Origin: an uncultured beta proteobacterium
Lineage (GTDB): Bacteria > Pseudomonadota > Gammaproteobacteria > Burkholderiales > Rhodocyclaceae
Assembly: GCA_903848955.1 (NCBI GenBank)
Contig: CAINHS010000115.1
Location: 1 to 49,948, forward strand
DNA: 49,948 nt
Direction: 5' to 3'
Part shown: one piece after another, positions 18,608 to 29,033 of the stretch
How positions within the stretch are numbered: the stretch's first letter is position 1
How the letters are laid out: every line of letters begins with the position of its first letter
Notes under the pieces: generated by a model
Databases searched by the model: none
Told to the model about the DNA's origin: nothing
The model's input: only the letters and a program-made list of their open reading frames with translations
Made by a program: the position numbers and the translations under genes

Positions 18608-19299
18608 TGCAGCGTTTCCGCGTCTGGGACTTGCCGACACGGATCTTTCACTGGGCGCTGGTTCTCTGCGTCATCGCTTCGTTTGTGACCGTCAATGTCG
18701 GCGGCAACGCCATGCCCTGGCACGGCCGCATCGGCCTGACGGTACTCGGCCTGCTGGTGTTTCGCATGGTGTGGGGCTTCATCGGCCCGACCTATGCGCG
18801 CTTTGCCCATTTCGTCAAGGGTCCGGCGGCGATCAAGGCCTACCTGAGAGGGCAGTGGCACGGCGCAGGGCACAATCCGCTCGGCGCGCTGTCGGTACTG
18901 GCTCTGCTCGGCACGCTCGCGCTGCTGGCGGCGACCGGGCTGTTTGCCAACGACGACATCGCTTTTCAGGGACCGCTTTACCCGCTGGTCGGCAAGGAAG
19001 TATCGGACCGTCTGGTCGGGATTCACCGCCTGATCGAGCCGCTGATCATGCTCCTGGTATTCGCCCATGTTGCGGCCATCGTGTTCTACACCCGGGTCAA
19101 GAAGCAGGATCTGGTGAAGCCGATGATCACGGGTTGGCAGGCAGGTAGCGGCGAGCCGGCGAAAGGTGGCGGTGCGACGGCCTTCTGCGTAGCGCTGGCG
19201 ATCGCCGTGCTGGCGGTCTATGGAGCCGGCGGCGCCTGGCTGCCGCCGGCACCGCCCGCACCGCCGGCGGCATCGGGCGGGGGCGCACCGGCTTTCTAG
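18607..19299 (+). CDS. Cytochrome b561-type membrane protein
   Basis: A 230-residue inner-membrane dihaem cytochrome b of the b561 / NiFe-hydrogenase cytochrome b type. It begins MQRFRVWDLPTRIFHWAL, where WDLPTRxFHW is the family signature with the first haem His. Further likely ligands are in WHGRIG, HRLIEPLIM and FAHVAAIV. Four core helices are followed by an extra C-terminal hydrophobic stretch and a Pro/Ala/Gly-rich tail. Its ATG overlaps the secF stop. Such proteins shuttle electrons between quinol and periplasmic c-type cytochromes; the facing cytochrome c'/c556 gene is a natural partner, but that pairing is inferred. Confidence 0.85.
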   Translation: MQRFRVWDLPTRIFHWALVLCVIASFVTVNVGGNAMPWHGRIGLTVLGLLVFRMVWGFIGPTYARFAHFVKGPAAIKAYLRGQWHGAGHNPLGALSVLALLGTLALLAATGLFANDDIAFQGPLYPLVGKEVSDRLVGIHRLIEPLIMLLVFAHVAAIVFYTRVKKQDLVKPMITGWQAGSGEPAKGGGATAFCVALAIAVLAVYGAGGAWLPPAPPAPPAASGGGAPAF

Positions 19300-19306
19300 C
19301 AAGTTC

Positions 19307-19353
19307 GCTGCTTGCACCAAGGCCGCTCGATGAGCGGCCTTGGTGCAAGCAGC
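19307..19353. terminator. Perfect 22-bp bidirectional hairpin
   Basis: Bases 19307-19328 and 19332-19353 are perfectly complementary over 22 base pairs with only GAT as loop. The hairpin lies between two genes that converge: it begins 7 bases after the cytochrome b stop and ends 10 bases before the end of the cytochrome c'/c556 gene. This is the expected place for a shared terminator, though neither side has a clear T-run. Confidence 0.75.
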
Positions 19354-19363
19354 AACCCTTGCG

Positions 19364-19828
19364 TCAGTCTTCCTTGCGGAACTTGTCGTGGCAGCCTTTG
19401 CAGGTTTCGCCGAGCTTGCCGAACTGGGCCTTGATCGCGGCCAGGTCACCGGCGGCGGCCACCCTGGCCATTTCGTTGGCCGCTTCCATATAGGGCTTTG
19501 CAACCTTGCCGACTCCGTCCTTGTCGGAGAACAGTTCGCCCTTGACGCGGGTTTCCTTCCAGCCCTTGCCCTTGTCGGTGCCCGGTTGGAACAGGATGCC
19601 CATGCCCGAGTTGGCGATGGCCTGGATCGTGTTTGCCGCCTGGATGACCTGATCCTTGTTGTAGGTGCCGTCGATATTGGCCTTGATGCGACCCATGTTC
19701 CAGGCCATCGTGTGATAAGCCGACTGGCGCCAGCGGATCTGGTCCTCGGGCTTGCCGATGGATTGAGCCAGGGCTGCGGTGGAAAGGCCGATGGCGATGC
19801 CGGCGACGACTATATTTTTGAATTTCAT
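19364..19828 (-). CDS. Cytochrome c' / c556 family protein
   Basis: A 154-residue periplasmic cytochrome. A Sec signal peptide (1-21, cleavage after ALA) is followed by a four-helix-bundle domain, with haem at the C-terminus in CKGCH (143-147), the layout of class II cytochromes c. The RQSAYHTMAWNMGRIK segment in helix 1 matches the family. Whether it is five-coordinate (c', binding NO or CO) or Met-ligated (c556) cannot be decided by eye. AAGGAG precedes the ATG. It converges on the cytochrome b gene. Confidence 0.88.
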   Translation of the reverse strand: MKFKNIVVAGIAIGLSTAALAQSIGKPEDQIRWRQSAYHTMAWNMGRIKANIDGTYNKDQVIQAANTIQAIANSGMGILFQPGTDKGKGWKETRVKGELFSDKDGVGKVAKPYMEAANEMARVAAAGDLAAIKAQFGKLGETCKGCHDKFRKED

Positions 19829-19950
19829 GGGGACTCCTTGTTCTGTATAGGGAAGCGCCAGCAGCTACTGGCAGAAGGTATACGACCGGCGCCACGGAAT
19901 TATTCCATACTTCAAGCAATATGCCGACATCGCCGGCCCGGCGGGATCGG

Positions 19951-20280
19951 CTATTCGCTTCCGGTTGCGAAGACGTGCTTTACGCGCAGCAGGCTGTTGC
20001 CTTCGGCCACCAGTGTCAGCAGGCGGTCGATGTTGGGATGCTTGCCGGGATTCTGGCGCGCGTCATCGGCATGCTCGGCATAGAGCTCCAGCCCTTTCCT
20101 GGCGGCCTCGACGGTGATGGCGCCGTAGATCTGGCCGAGATGGTTGTAGATGGAAAGCGATCCAGCTTGTCCGGCCTTGTTTTCTATCGTGGCGGCTACG
20201 GTGCCATCGCCGGCGAGCAACTGGATGGCTGCGAGGTGCGAAATGCGCGGCAGTTGCTTGAGGTTGTCGGCGAATGCCAT
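19951..20280 (-). CDS. DUF2322-like conserved protein
   Basis: A 109-residue soluble protein, MAFADNLKQLPRISHLA and onward, with no signal peptide or membrane helix. It resembles, from memory, the DUF2322 family of betaproteobacteria; function is unknown. Recognisable segments are SLSIYNHLGQIYGAITVEAA and NPGKHPNIDRLL. Its ATG is one base after the purB stop, so it is probably co-translated with purB. Confidence 0.65.
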   Translation of the reverse strand: MAFADNLKQLPRISHLAAIQLLAGDGTVAATIENKAGQAGSLSIYNHLGQIYGAITVEAARKGLELYAEHADDARQNPGKHPNIDRLLTLVAEGNSLLRVKHVFATGSE

Positions 20281-20281
20281 G

Positions 20282-22403
<2,122 letters not shown>

Positions 22404-22407
<4 letters not shown>

Positions 22408-22781
22408 TCTGCGGCGGATTGGGCGGCGCTGCCGTCAAGCCTTGCGATCAGCCGCGGCAGCAGATTTTTCTCGGCCTGGTGGGTGAGTTCTGCCATCAAC
22501 TGGTCGGCGATCCCATCGGTGACCTTGAGCACGGCGTCAGGCAACTCCTGATCAAGCCAGCGCGACAGTTCCTCGCGCAGGGCGTCGAGATGCTGCTGCA
22601 TGTGCGGGGTCGCGGCCAGCGCCGCTTCATGCTCCGTGACGACGTCGGTGAGAACGGGCACGTCGTCCTCCGGCTGTATCGCCGGTGCCGGTCGTACCGA
22701 GGAGCCGGCAACAAACACGCGGCTGCGTAGCATCAGCGCATCGGCTTTGCGCAGGAGATCCGCCGTGTGGTCATCGGCCAT
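22404..22781 (-). CDS. Conserved hypothetical protein downstream of holC
   Basis: A 125-residue acidic, mostly helical protein with no signal peptide or membrane span. It opens MADDHTADLLRKADALM and has a central segment PHMQQHLDALREELSRWLDQ. The ATG abuts the holC stop (TAGATG), so it is the third gene of pepA-holC-x. I recognise no domain. A small protein is often found at this position in betaproteobacteria, which is recalled, not tested. Confidence 0.7.
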
Positions 22782-23210
22782 CTATTGGATGCCTCCCGAG
22801 ATGTCGCGAGCTTCAAGCAGATAGCCGCGTTCGCGATAAAAGCGGAAGCGCTCGCGGCCAGCCAAGCGGTCGCCATCGGCGCTGCTGATGATTTCGACAA
22901 GTTGCCGGAAGCGGCTGAAGCCGGGCGGGATTTCGTCCGAAAAATTCAACAGGCAGTTGTCGTGCGGCGGGTGGTCGAGCGTCGAGGCGAGGACAATCGG
23001 AGTCTCCGCTGCCAACTTGTCCTCAGTCCGGCAGTGGGGCACAAAGCCGGTCGCCGGGTGAGTCCACAGCAGGCGGTCCAGCTTTTCGCCGAGTTCGCCG
23101 GCCGGCACGTAAACGACGACGGGGCCCACTTCGCTGCCGGCGTGCGCGAGCCATGTCGCGATGGCTTCGAGCCGGTCGCGCGCACCGTGGAGAAAGGCGA
23201 TTTCCGTCAT
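22782..23210 (-). CDS. holC: DNA polymerase III chi subunit
   Basis: A 142-residue protein of the HolC family, which links the clamp loader to single-stranded DNA-binding protein. The start at 23210 ([17 protein letters not shown]) overlaps the pepA stop by four bases. Family features are the N-terminal phosphate-loop-like fold, [26 protein letters not shown], and the C-terminal [17 protein letters not shown]. The pepA-holC order is widespread in proteobacteria. Confidence 0.9.
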   Translation of the reverse strand: MTEIAFLHGARDRLEAIATWLAHAGSEVGPVVVYVPAGELGEKLDRLLWTHPATGFVPHCRTEDKLAAETPIVLASTLDHPPHDNCLLNFSDEIPPGFSRFRQLVEIISSADGDRLAGRERFRFYRERGYLLEARDISGGIQ

Positions 23211-24730
23211 CCCCGCTTGCGCTTGCTGCCCGGTTTGGGGGCGTGACTCGCACGATCCATCAGGAAATGCGCGAGCAAGGGCACGGGCCGCCCGGTGGCT
23301 CCCTTTTCCCTGCCGGAGCGCCACGCGGTGCCGGCGATGTCGAGATGAGCCCAGTGGTACTTGTCGCTGAAGCGGGACAGGAAACATGCGGCTGTGATTG
23401 TGCCGCCCGGGCGGCCACCGATATTCGCCATGTCGGCAAAGTTGCTCTTCAGCTGCTCCTGATAGTCCTCCCACAGCGGCAGTTGCCAGGCGCGGTCATA
23501 GGAGTCGTGTCCGGCATCGAGCAATTCCCTGGCCAGCCCCTCATGGTTGGCCAGCAGCCCGGTGGCGACATGACCGAGAGCGATGACGCAGGCTCCGGTC
23601 AGCGTGGCGATGTCGACCACGCAGTCCGGATCAAAGCGCTCAACGTACGTCAGCGCGTCGCAAAGTATCAGCCGGCCCTCGGCGTCAGTATTGAGAATCT
23701 CGACGGTCTGGCCCGACATCGACGTGATGATGTCGCCGGGCTTGGTGGCCGCCCCGCCGGGCATGTTTTCCGTGGACGGGATGACGCCGATGATATTGAG
23801 CGGCAGTTTCATCAGGGCGGCCGCCTTGAGCGCACCCAATACGCTGGCGGCGCCACACATGTCATATTTCATCTCATCCATCTCCGCTCCCGGCTTCAGC
23901 GAAATTCCGCCGGAATCGAACGTGATGCCTTTGCCGACCAGTACCACCGGTTTTGTTCCGGCGGCGCCCCCGGCGTGGCGCAGGACGATGAATTTGGGCG
24001 GCTCGTGCGACCCCCGCGCGACCGAGAGCAGGGTATTCATGCCCAGCTTTTCCATGTCGGCGCGGTCGAGAATATCGACGCCGAGCCCGTGCGATTTTGC
24101 CAGTTGCTTCGCCTGGTCGGCGAGATAGGTCGGCGTGCAGATGTTGCCCGGCAGATTGCCCAGATCCTTTGCCAGTTCCACGCCTGCTGCAATGGCCAGG
24201 CCTTCGCTCAGGGCAGCTTCTGCGGTGGCCAGCTCATTGCGACGGGTGACGCAGAAGGTCAGTTTGCGCAGCGGGCGACGCACTTCGTCCTTTTTCGACT
24301 TGAGGCGATCAAAGCGGTACACCGTTTCCTGAACCACCAGCGCTGCCTGGCGAATCTTCCAGGCAACGTCGCGCTTCTTGATGTTGAGTTCCGTCAGATA
24401 GAGCGTGCCGTCGAAGCCGCCGGTTTCATTCAGCTGACGAACTGCCGTGGCCAATGCAGCGCGGTATTCCTTTTCGCGAAATTCACGCTCCTTGCCAAGC
24501 CCTACCAGCAGGATGCGATCGGCTTCGACACCGGCCACGCCGTGCAGCAACAAGCTGGTGCCGGCTTTGCCCTCCATGTCGCCCCGGCGCAGGATGTCGC
24601 TGAGAAACTGATGAGCTGCGGCGTCTATCACCGCCGCGGCCGCGGAAAGCTTTCTGGGTTCGAAGACGCCGACCACCACGCAAGCGCTGCGCTGCTTTTC
24701 CGGGCTTCCGCTTTTTATGCTAAATTCCAA
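23207..24730 (-). CDS. pepA: Cytosol (leucyl) aminopeptidase PepA
   Basis: A 507-residue dizinc exopeptidase of the M17 family. The catalytic C-terminal domain has [17 protein letters not shown] with metal ligands, [12 protein letters not shown], the signature [14 protein letters not shown], and the bicarbonate/zinc region around [12 protein letters not shown]. The start codon appears to be TTG at 24730, preceded by GAGGAG at good spacing. The next in-frame ATG would truncate the N-terminal domain. In E. coli PepA also binds DNA; whether that applies here is unknown. Confidence 0.94.
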   Translation of the reverse strand: MEFSIKSGSPEKQRSACVVVGVFEPRKLSAAAAVIDAAAHQFLSDILRRGDMEGKAGTSLLLHGVAGVEADRILLVGLGKEREFREKEYRAALATAVRQLNETGGFDGTLYLTELNIKKRDVAWKIRQAALVVQETVYRFDRLKSKKDEVRRPLRKLTFCVTRRNELATAEAALSEGLAIAAGVELAKDLGNLPGNICTPTYLADQAKQLAKSHGLGVDILDRADMEKLGMNTLLSVARGSHEPPKFIVLRHAGGAAGTKPVVLVGKGITFDSGGISLKPGAEMDEMKYDMCGAASVLGALKAAALMKLPLNIIGVIPSTENMPGGAATKPGDIITSMSGQTVEILNTDAEGRLILCDALTYVERFDPDCVVDIATLTGACVIALGHVATGLLANHEGLARELLDAGHDSYDRAWQLPLWEDYQEQLKSNFADMANIGGRPGGTITAACFLSRFSDKYHWAHLDIAGTAWRSGREKGATGRPVPLLAHFLMDRASHAPKPGSKRKRG

Positions 24731-24801
24731 AACGCTCTCCTCTGGGATTGCGGGAAATCGCCTGAATTGTGCTGTTTCAAACGATTTTCCTTGAGAGTGC
24801 G

Positions 24802-24831
24802 ATTATTCCCCAAGTTTTCACCAAAAGTCAA
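24802..24831 (-). promoter_or_regulatory. Predicted promoter of pepA-holC
   Basis: On the minus strand TTGACT (24831-24826) and AATAAT (24807-24802) are separated by 18 bases, each matching the consensus at five of six positions. It lies in the 121-base gap between the divergent pepA and lptF genes and gives a leader of about 65 bases. Confidence 0.55.
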
Positions 24832-24851
24832 AGCGGATACTCCCCCATACG

Positions 24852-25934
24852 ATGATTTTTCAGCGCGCCGCAATCAGGGAGTTCACCCATACTGCGGCCG
24901 GGGTTTTTGTGGCGCTGTTCGCGATTCTGATGACCACCCAGCTGATCCGGTTGCTGGGGCAGGCCGCGGGCGGCAAAATTGCCTCGGAAGCGGTGATTGC
25001 GCTGCTTGGCTTTGGCGCAATCAGCTACCTGCCGGTATTGCTCTCCCTGACGCTGTTTGTCGCCGTGCTGATGACCCTGTCGCGCTGGTACCGGGATTCC
25101 GAAATGGTTGTCTGGCTGGCGTCCGGCATTCCGCTCACCGCATGGATCAGGCCGGTGCTGAAATTTGTCGGGCCGCCGGTGGTGGTTATCGCCATCCTGT
25201 CATTGCTGCTGGCGCCCTGGGCAACGCAGAAAAGCGAGGCCTACCGGCAGAGCATGGATCAGCGCGACGATGTGGCACGGGTGTCGCCGGGCGCCTTCAA
25301 TGAGTCGGGTGCTGCGGACCGCGTGTTTTTCGTCGAGAGCGTCGCCGGCGACAACGGCCAGGTGAAGAACGTTTTCATCAGCTCAGTACAGCAAGGTCGC
25401 CTTGGTGTCATGGCGACGGCCCAGGGCCACACGGAGACCATGCCCAATGGTGACCGGTTCCTTGTTCTCGATCGCGGCCGCCGCTATGAAGGTGCCGCAG
25501 GCACGGCAGAGTATCGGGCGATGGAGTTCGAGCGCTATGCTCTGCGCATTGAAACCAGGGAAGCCCGCGGCTTCGAGGAATCGCCTCGTACCAAGCCCGT
25601 GTGGGAACTGTTGCGGGATCCCAAGTCCGCTCATCTCGCCGAACTGCTCTGGCGCCTGGGACTGCCGCTGGCGGCCCTGAATCTGGCAGTGCTGGCGATT
25701 CCCCTGTCCTTCGTCAATCCCCGTGCCGGACGTGCCAACAATCTGGTTTTTGCCTTGCTCACCTACATGATCTACAGCAATTTGTTGAGTGTCAGCCAGG
25801 CCTGGGTTGCCCAGGGCAAGCTGCGCTTCGAGATAGGTGTCTGGGCGGTGCACGTCGGCATGTTCCTGCTTCTGGTCGTGTTGTTCTACCGACGGCAGAA
25901 TCCCCTTGCCTGGGGCAAGTTTCGATGGCGCTGA
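24852..25934 (+). CDS. lptF: LPS export permease LptF
   Basis: A 360-residue inner-membrane subunit of the LptB2FG transporter that extracts lipopolysaccharide from the inner membrane and feeds it to LptC and LptA. It has three N-terminal helices, a periplasmic beta-jellyroll domain (about 130-260) and three C-terminal helices, the family layout. Typical segments are MIFQRAAIREF, LSRWYRDSEMVVWLASGI and RLGLPLAALNLAVLAIPLSFVNPRAGR (in part). It overlaps lptG by 10 bases and is divergent from pepA. Confidence 0.93.
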   Translation: MIFQRAAIREFTHTAAGVFVALFAILMTTQLIRLLGQAAGGKIASEAVIALLGFGAISYLPVLLSLTLFVAVLMTLSRWYRDSEMVVWLASGIPLTAWIRPVLKFVGPPVVVIAILSLLLAPWATQKSEAYRQSMDQRDDVARVSPGAFNESGAADRVFFVESVAGDNGQVKNVFISSVQQGRLGVMATAQGHTETMPNGDRFLVLDRGRRYEGAAGTAEYRAMEFERYALRIETREARGFEESPRTKPVWELLRDPKSAHLAELLWRLGLPLAALNLAVLAIPLSFVNPRAGRANNLVFALLTYMIYSNLLSVSQAWVAQGKLRFEIGVWAVHVGMFLLLVVLFYRRQNPLAWGKFRWR

Positions 25935-27004
25935 AGCTGTACGAGCGTTATCTCGCCCGCGAAATCTATGCCTCGACCGCTTTGGTGCTGGTGGCATTTC
26001 TGATGCTGTTCGCCTTCTTTGATCTCATCCATGAGCTCGAGAGCATCGGCAAGGGCGATTACCAGCTTCAGCATGCTCTGGGTTATGTGACCCTCACTTT
26101 GCCCGGCCGGCTGTACGAGCTGTTTCCGATCGGTGTTCTGATCGGCACCCTTTATGCCCTTACGGTACTTGCCCGCCACTCGGAGATAACCGTGCTGCGC
26201 GCCGCGGGGCTGTCGACCCGGGATCTGCTGCTCACCCTGGCGAAGATCGGGCTGGTGTTCGCCGGCTTGACGCTCCTCGTCGGCGAGTTTCTCGCCCCGC
26301 CGGCCGAGCGCGCGGCGCAACAGCTTCGCCTCAAGGCCATGGGCTCGCTGGTGGCCCAGGAGTTTCGTTCCGGGCTGTGGGTAAGGGACGAGCGTGCGTT
26401 TGTCAATGTCCGCGAGGTGATGCCGGATGCATCATTGCGCAACGTGCGGGTATTCGAATTCGATGACCGGTTTCAGTTGCTGTCGATCAGTCAGGCCGAG
26501 CGCGGACGCTATCTTGCTGCCGGCACCTGGGCGCTGGAGGGCGTCGTCAGGACCGTGTTTGCCGGGGACTCGGCGAGGGTCGAACGGTATGGCCAGATGA
26601 ATTGGAAATCTGCACTCAACCCCGATCTGCTGGCGGTGCTGTTGGTGGTTCCCGAGCGCATGTCGCTGGTCAATCTGTATCTCTACATACGCCACCTGAA
26701 CGGCAACCAGCAGAAGACCGACCGCTACGATATCGCGATGTGGAAGAAGCTGATCTATCCGTTGGCGGCGCTGGTGATGATGGCGCTGGCGCTGCCTTTC
26801 GCCTACATGCAGGACCGCATGGGAGCGGTCAGCATCCGGGTATTCGCCGGCATCATGCTGGGCATCGGATTCCACATGCTGAATGGATTGTTTTCCAGTC
26901 TCGGTGTAATCAACAGTTGGCCCCCTTTCTTTTCCGCCATAACGCCGAGCGTGCTGTTCATGATGACTGCGGCCGGGATGCTGTGGTGGGTGGAGCGACG
27001 TTGA
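25925..27004 (+). CDS. lptG: LPS export permease LptG
   Basis: A 359-residue partner of LptF with the same six-helix plus periplasmic jellyroll layout. The start at 25925 (MALKLYERYLAREIYAST) matches the family N-terminus; the longer open frame back to 25601 runs inside lptF. Typical segments are GRLYELFPIGVLIGTLYAL, RHSEITVLRAAGLSTRDLL and YDIAMWKKLIYPLAALVMM. It ends 7 bases before the convergent RDD gene, with no terminator hairpin visible between them. Confidence 0.93.
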   Translation: MALKLYERYLAREIYASTALVLVAFLMLFAFFDLIHELESIGKGDYQLQHALGYVTLTLPGRLYELFPIGVLIGTLYALTVLARHSEITVLRAAGLSTRDLLLTLAKIGLVFAGLTLLVGEFLAPPAERAAQQLRLKAMGSLVAQEFRSGLWVRDERAFVNVREVMPDASLRNVRVFEFDDRFQLLSISQAERGRYLAAGTWALEGVVRTVFAGDSARVERYGQMNWKSALNPDLLAVLLVVPERMSLVNLYLYIRHLNGNQQKTDRYDIAMWKKLIYPLAALVMMALALPFAYMQDRMGAVSIRVFAGIMLGIGFHMLNGLFSSLGVINSWPPFFSAITPSVLFMMTAAGMLWWVERR

Positions 27005-27011
27005 GTACTCT

Positions 27012-27440
27012 TCAATCGCCTGCGAATACCACCCGGGTTCCGGCCAGCCGGTCATGCAGGAATTGGCGATCGCGGTCAAACAGGGCCCACAGGAGTCCTG
27101 CGCCGAGGTAGATGACGCCGGGCCAGGCCAATGCATAGCGCAGAACAAGGCGCGCCAGGGATGGCCGCGCACCGCCCGGAGTTGAAAGTCGAAGCTTCCA
27201 GGTTTGCATCGCCAGGGTCTGTCCGCCCTGATGCCAGTACCAGATGAAGTAAGCGCCCAGCACCAGAAAAACATGGATGACCAGCACCCACCCGGGCAAA
27301 GCGATACCAAGCACCATCCCCAGGGCAAGCTGCGGCAGCATGAATGTCACCGACAGTACGCCCAGTATCAGCAGGCTTTCGTAAGCCATGCTGGCGCAGC
27401 GGCGGCGCAAGCCCGGCAGGCGAACCGCAGCGGCTGACAT
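27012..27440 (-). CDS. RDD family membrane protein
   Basis: A 142-residue membrane protein of the RDD family. The N-terminal PGLRRRCASMAYESLLI contains the conserved Arg, with acidic positions partly altered, and the C-terminal FDRDRQFLHDRLAGTRVV contains the two conserved Asp. Three hydrophobic stretches are visible (about 20-45, 48-68, 102-122). RDD proteins are poorly understood; some affect ion transport. It is the last gene of the sigma factor cluster, 7 bases after the DUF3106 gene. Confidence 0.85.
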   Translation of the reverse strand: MSAAAVRLPGLRRRCASMAYESLLILGVLSVTFMLPQLALGMVLGIALPGWVLVIHVFLVLGAYFIWYWHQGGQTLAMQTWKLRLSTPGGARPSLARLVLRYALAWPGVIYLGAGLLWALFDRDRQFLHDRLAGTRVVFAGD

Positions 27441-27447
27441 GACCCGG

Positions 27448-27993
27448 TCAGTGGGCGGCGGCTTGGCCGGCAGGCAGACCCGGCGGCGGGCTGTTTGCAG
27501 CCGGTGATGAGGCGGGCGGCGGATTCGACGCTGCGCTCTTCTTCGACGAGCCGGGACGGGGCGTTGGCTTCCGCGTCGCCTCGGTTTTCAGTCGAACTTT
27601 CTCGCTGTCGGGCAGTTCCTCGTATTCCTGCCACTTCAGCTTGGCGGCCTCCTTCTTTTCCGGAGGGCCTTTCTGCAGGGACTTGTACTTTTCTCTTGCC
27701 CGCTTGCGCTCATCGGGTGTGAGTTTGGCCCAGTCGGTCATGCGACGCTGCAGCCGGGCCTGCTCATCAGTGCTCAAGGCGGGGTAGCGCTTTACGATAC
27801 CAATCCACTTCTTGCGCTGGAAGCCATTCATCTTGTCCCACTCGGCAGAGAGCGGCGAAAGTATGCGCTTCTGCTCCGCGCTCAGTTCGGTCCAGGATGG
27901 CTGCGACAGCGGCGGGAGAGGGACGGCGTGGCCGAGTGGAGAGGCCAGCCAGAGCGCTACTGCGAGGAAGAGTCCGAAGCGTGCTCGAGCCAT
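27448..27993 (-). CDS. DUF3106-like secreted helical protein
   Basis: A 181-residue exported protein. A signal peptide (1-23) precedes a charged helical domain (about 33-140) and a Pro/Ser/Ala-rich tail. Four spaced motifs stand out: LSAEQ (37-41), LSTDEQ (73-78), LTPDER (91-96) and LPDSEK (127-132). They resemble the LTxxQ motifs of Spy/CpxP/CnrX periplasmic proteins. I recognise it as DUF3106; its function is unknown. Its start overlaps the end of the DUF3619 gene by 37 bases, so translation is coupled. A periplasmic sensing or chaperone role is inferred. Confidence 0.78.
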   Translation of the reverse strand: MARARFGLFLAVALWLASPLGHAVPLPPLSQPSWTELSAEQKRILSPLSAEWDKMNGFQRKKWIGIVKRYPALSTDEQARLQRRMTDWAKLTPDERKRAREKYKSLQKGPPEKKEAAKLKWQEYEELPDSEKVRLKTEATRKPTPRPGSSKKSAASNPPPASSPAANSPPPGLPAGQAAAH

Positions 27994-28343
27994 GCGTGGA
28001 AGCCCCGATCAAGATATGCGGAAGGAGGCAACTCGTCGGCCAGCAGGGCGCTGTCGATTTCCTCGTATTCCTGAGTCTGTTCAAAGGCATTCCAGTAATA
28101 GGTGCCCATGGCGCCGACAGTCAGCGCCATGACCGCAACCAGATTGCGGGCGTTTGCAAAGAAGGCGAGTTCGACCATATGCCCGACTCCGGCCGTCTGC
28201 AGCCTGCTTACCGTCAGCCGCTCGACGCTCAAAGCCTCCTGCCGGGCCTGATGGAGGCGAGCAGTCACTTTTCCGTCAAGGGTGTCGAGGCCTTGATTCA
28301 GAATTTGCCTGGCCTTGTAGCCGAATTCAGTCTCTTGGTTCAT
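27957..28343 (-). CDS. DUF3619-like single-span membrane protein, possible anti-sigma factor
   Basis: A 128-residue protein with a cytoplasmic helical part (1-62, YKARQILNQGLDTLDGKV and a run of amphipathic helices), one membrane helix (about 66-84, ARNLVAVMALTVGAMGTYYW) and a short acidic periplasmic tail. It matches, from memory, DUF3619 of betaproteobacteria. Its ATG overlaps the sigma factor stop by four bases, the standard arrangement for an anti-sigma factor. Topology and position support that role, but no conserved anti-sigma motif is visible. Confidence 0.72.
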   Translation of the reverse strand: MNQETEFGYKARQILNQGLDTLDGKVTARLHQARQEALSVERLTVSRLQTAGVGHMVELAFFANARNLVAVMALTVGAMGTYYWNAFEQTQEYEEIDSALLADELPPSAYLDRGFHAWLEHASDSSSQ

Positions 28344-28921
28344 AGCTCTATGCCTTTCGCCCTAAGTGCCGCGGCCATGGTGTGAGTAGCACGCGAACAG
28401 TGCGTCTTCACGCTGCCTTCCGAACAACCCATCGCTGCCGCGGTCTCGGCAATATCCATTTCCTCCCAATAACGCATCAGGAAGGCTTCGCGTTGACGTG
28501 GCGGTAGCTTCTCTATCTCTTTTTCAATGACACCAAGCAGTTGCGAGCGCTCCAGTTGCCGGTGCGGTGTCGCCAGCCCGTCTGACTCATTTTCTGCCGC
28601 AATAGTTTCAAGCGGATCGGAATCTTCATCCTCGCCGGGAGAAAGTGATGACAGCAGGGTCGTCCACAAGGATCGTACCTTGGATCTTCGATAACTGTCG
28701 CGAATGGCGTTCTGCAGGATCCTCTGGAACAGCATCGGCCATTCGGCGGCAGGGCGGTCGGCGTATTTCTCGGCGAGCCTCATCATTGCGTCCTGGACGA
28801 TGTCCAGCGCGGTTTCCTCGTTGCGAATGGCGAACATGGCCTGTTTGAAGGCGCGCCGCTCTATGCCGGCAAGGAAACTGGAAAGTTCGTTTCTGGAACT
28901 CAGAGGGGCTCCTGCCATCAT
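28340..28921 (-). CDS. ECF-like RNA polymerase sigma factor
   Basis: A 193-residue sigma-70 family protein with only regions 2 and 4. Region 2 covers EETALDIVQDAMMRLAEKY and WPMLFQRILQNAIRDSYRR (about 33-80). Region 4 is LPPRQREAFLMRYWEEMD and IAETAAAMGCSEGSVKTH (about 138-175), with the helix-turn-helix near its end. An acidic linker (about 92-115, GEDEDSDPLE) separates them. It leads sigma-DUF3619-DUF3106-RDD and is divergent from ilvI across 149 bases. MMAG offers two start codons one residue apart. Confidence 0.88.
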   Translation of the reverse strand: MMAGAPLSSRNELSSFLAGIERRAFKQAMFAIRNEETALDIVQDAMMRLAEKYADRPAAEWPMLFQRILQNAIRDSYRRSKVRSLWTTLLSSLSPGEDEDSDPLETIAAENESDGLATPHRQLERSQLLGVIEKEIEKLPPRQREAFLMRYWEEMDIAETAAAMGCSEGSVKTHCSRATHTMAAALRAKGIEL

Positions 28922-29004
28922 TCATTCAGCAGTTTTTGCTGCCGAAGGAAAGAAAAAATCCACAAGTCACACCGTCCCCGGCGCGAGCACAAGAGACATA
29001 AATC

Positions 29005-29033
29005 TTGACCATTCGCGAACGAGTCAGTAAGGT
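29005..29033 (+). promoter_or_regulatory. Predicted promoter of ilvIHC
   Basis: TTGACC (29005-29010, five of six) is followed by a 17-base spacer and TAAGGT (29028-29033, weak -10). It would start transcription about 30 bases before ilvI. The -10 overlaps the first arm of the inverted repeat at 29031-29069. Confidence 0.4.

Noticed and set aside
19896-19906. Palindrome GGAATTATTCC upstream of the cytochrome c' gene
   Set aside because: It is a short AT-rich palindrome without a matching promoter at a sensible distance; recorded only as a weak candidate.
23153-25303. 716-codon plus-strand open frame
   Set aside because: It is the antisense of pepA and then a wrong frame of lptF. Both real genes carry full family motifs.
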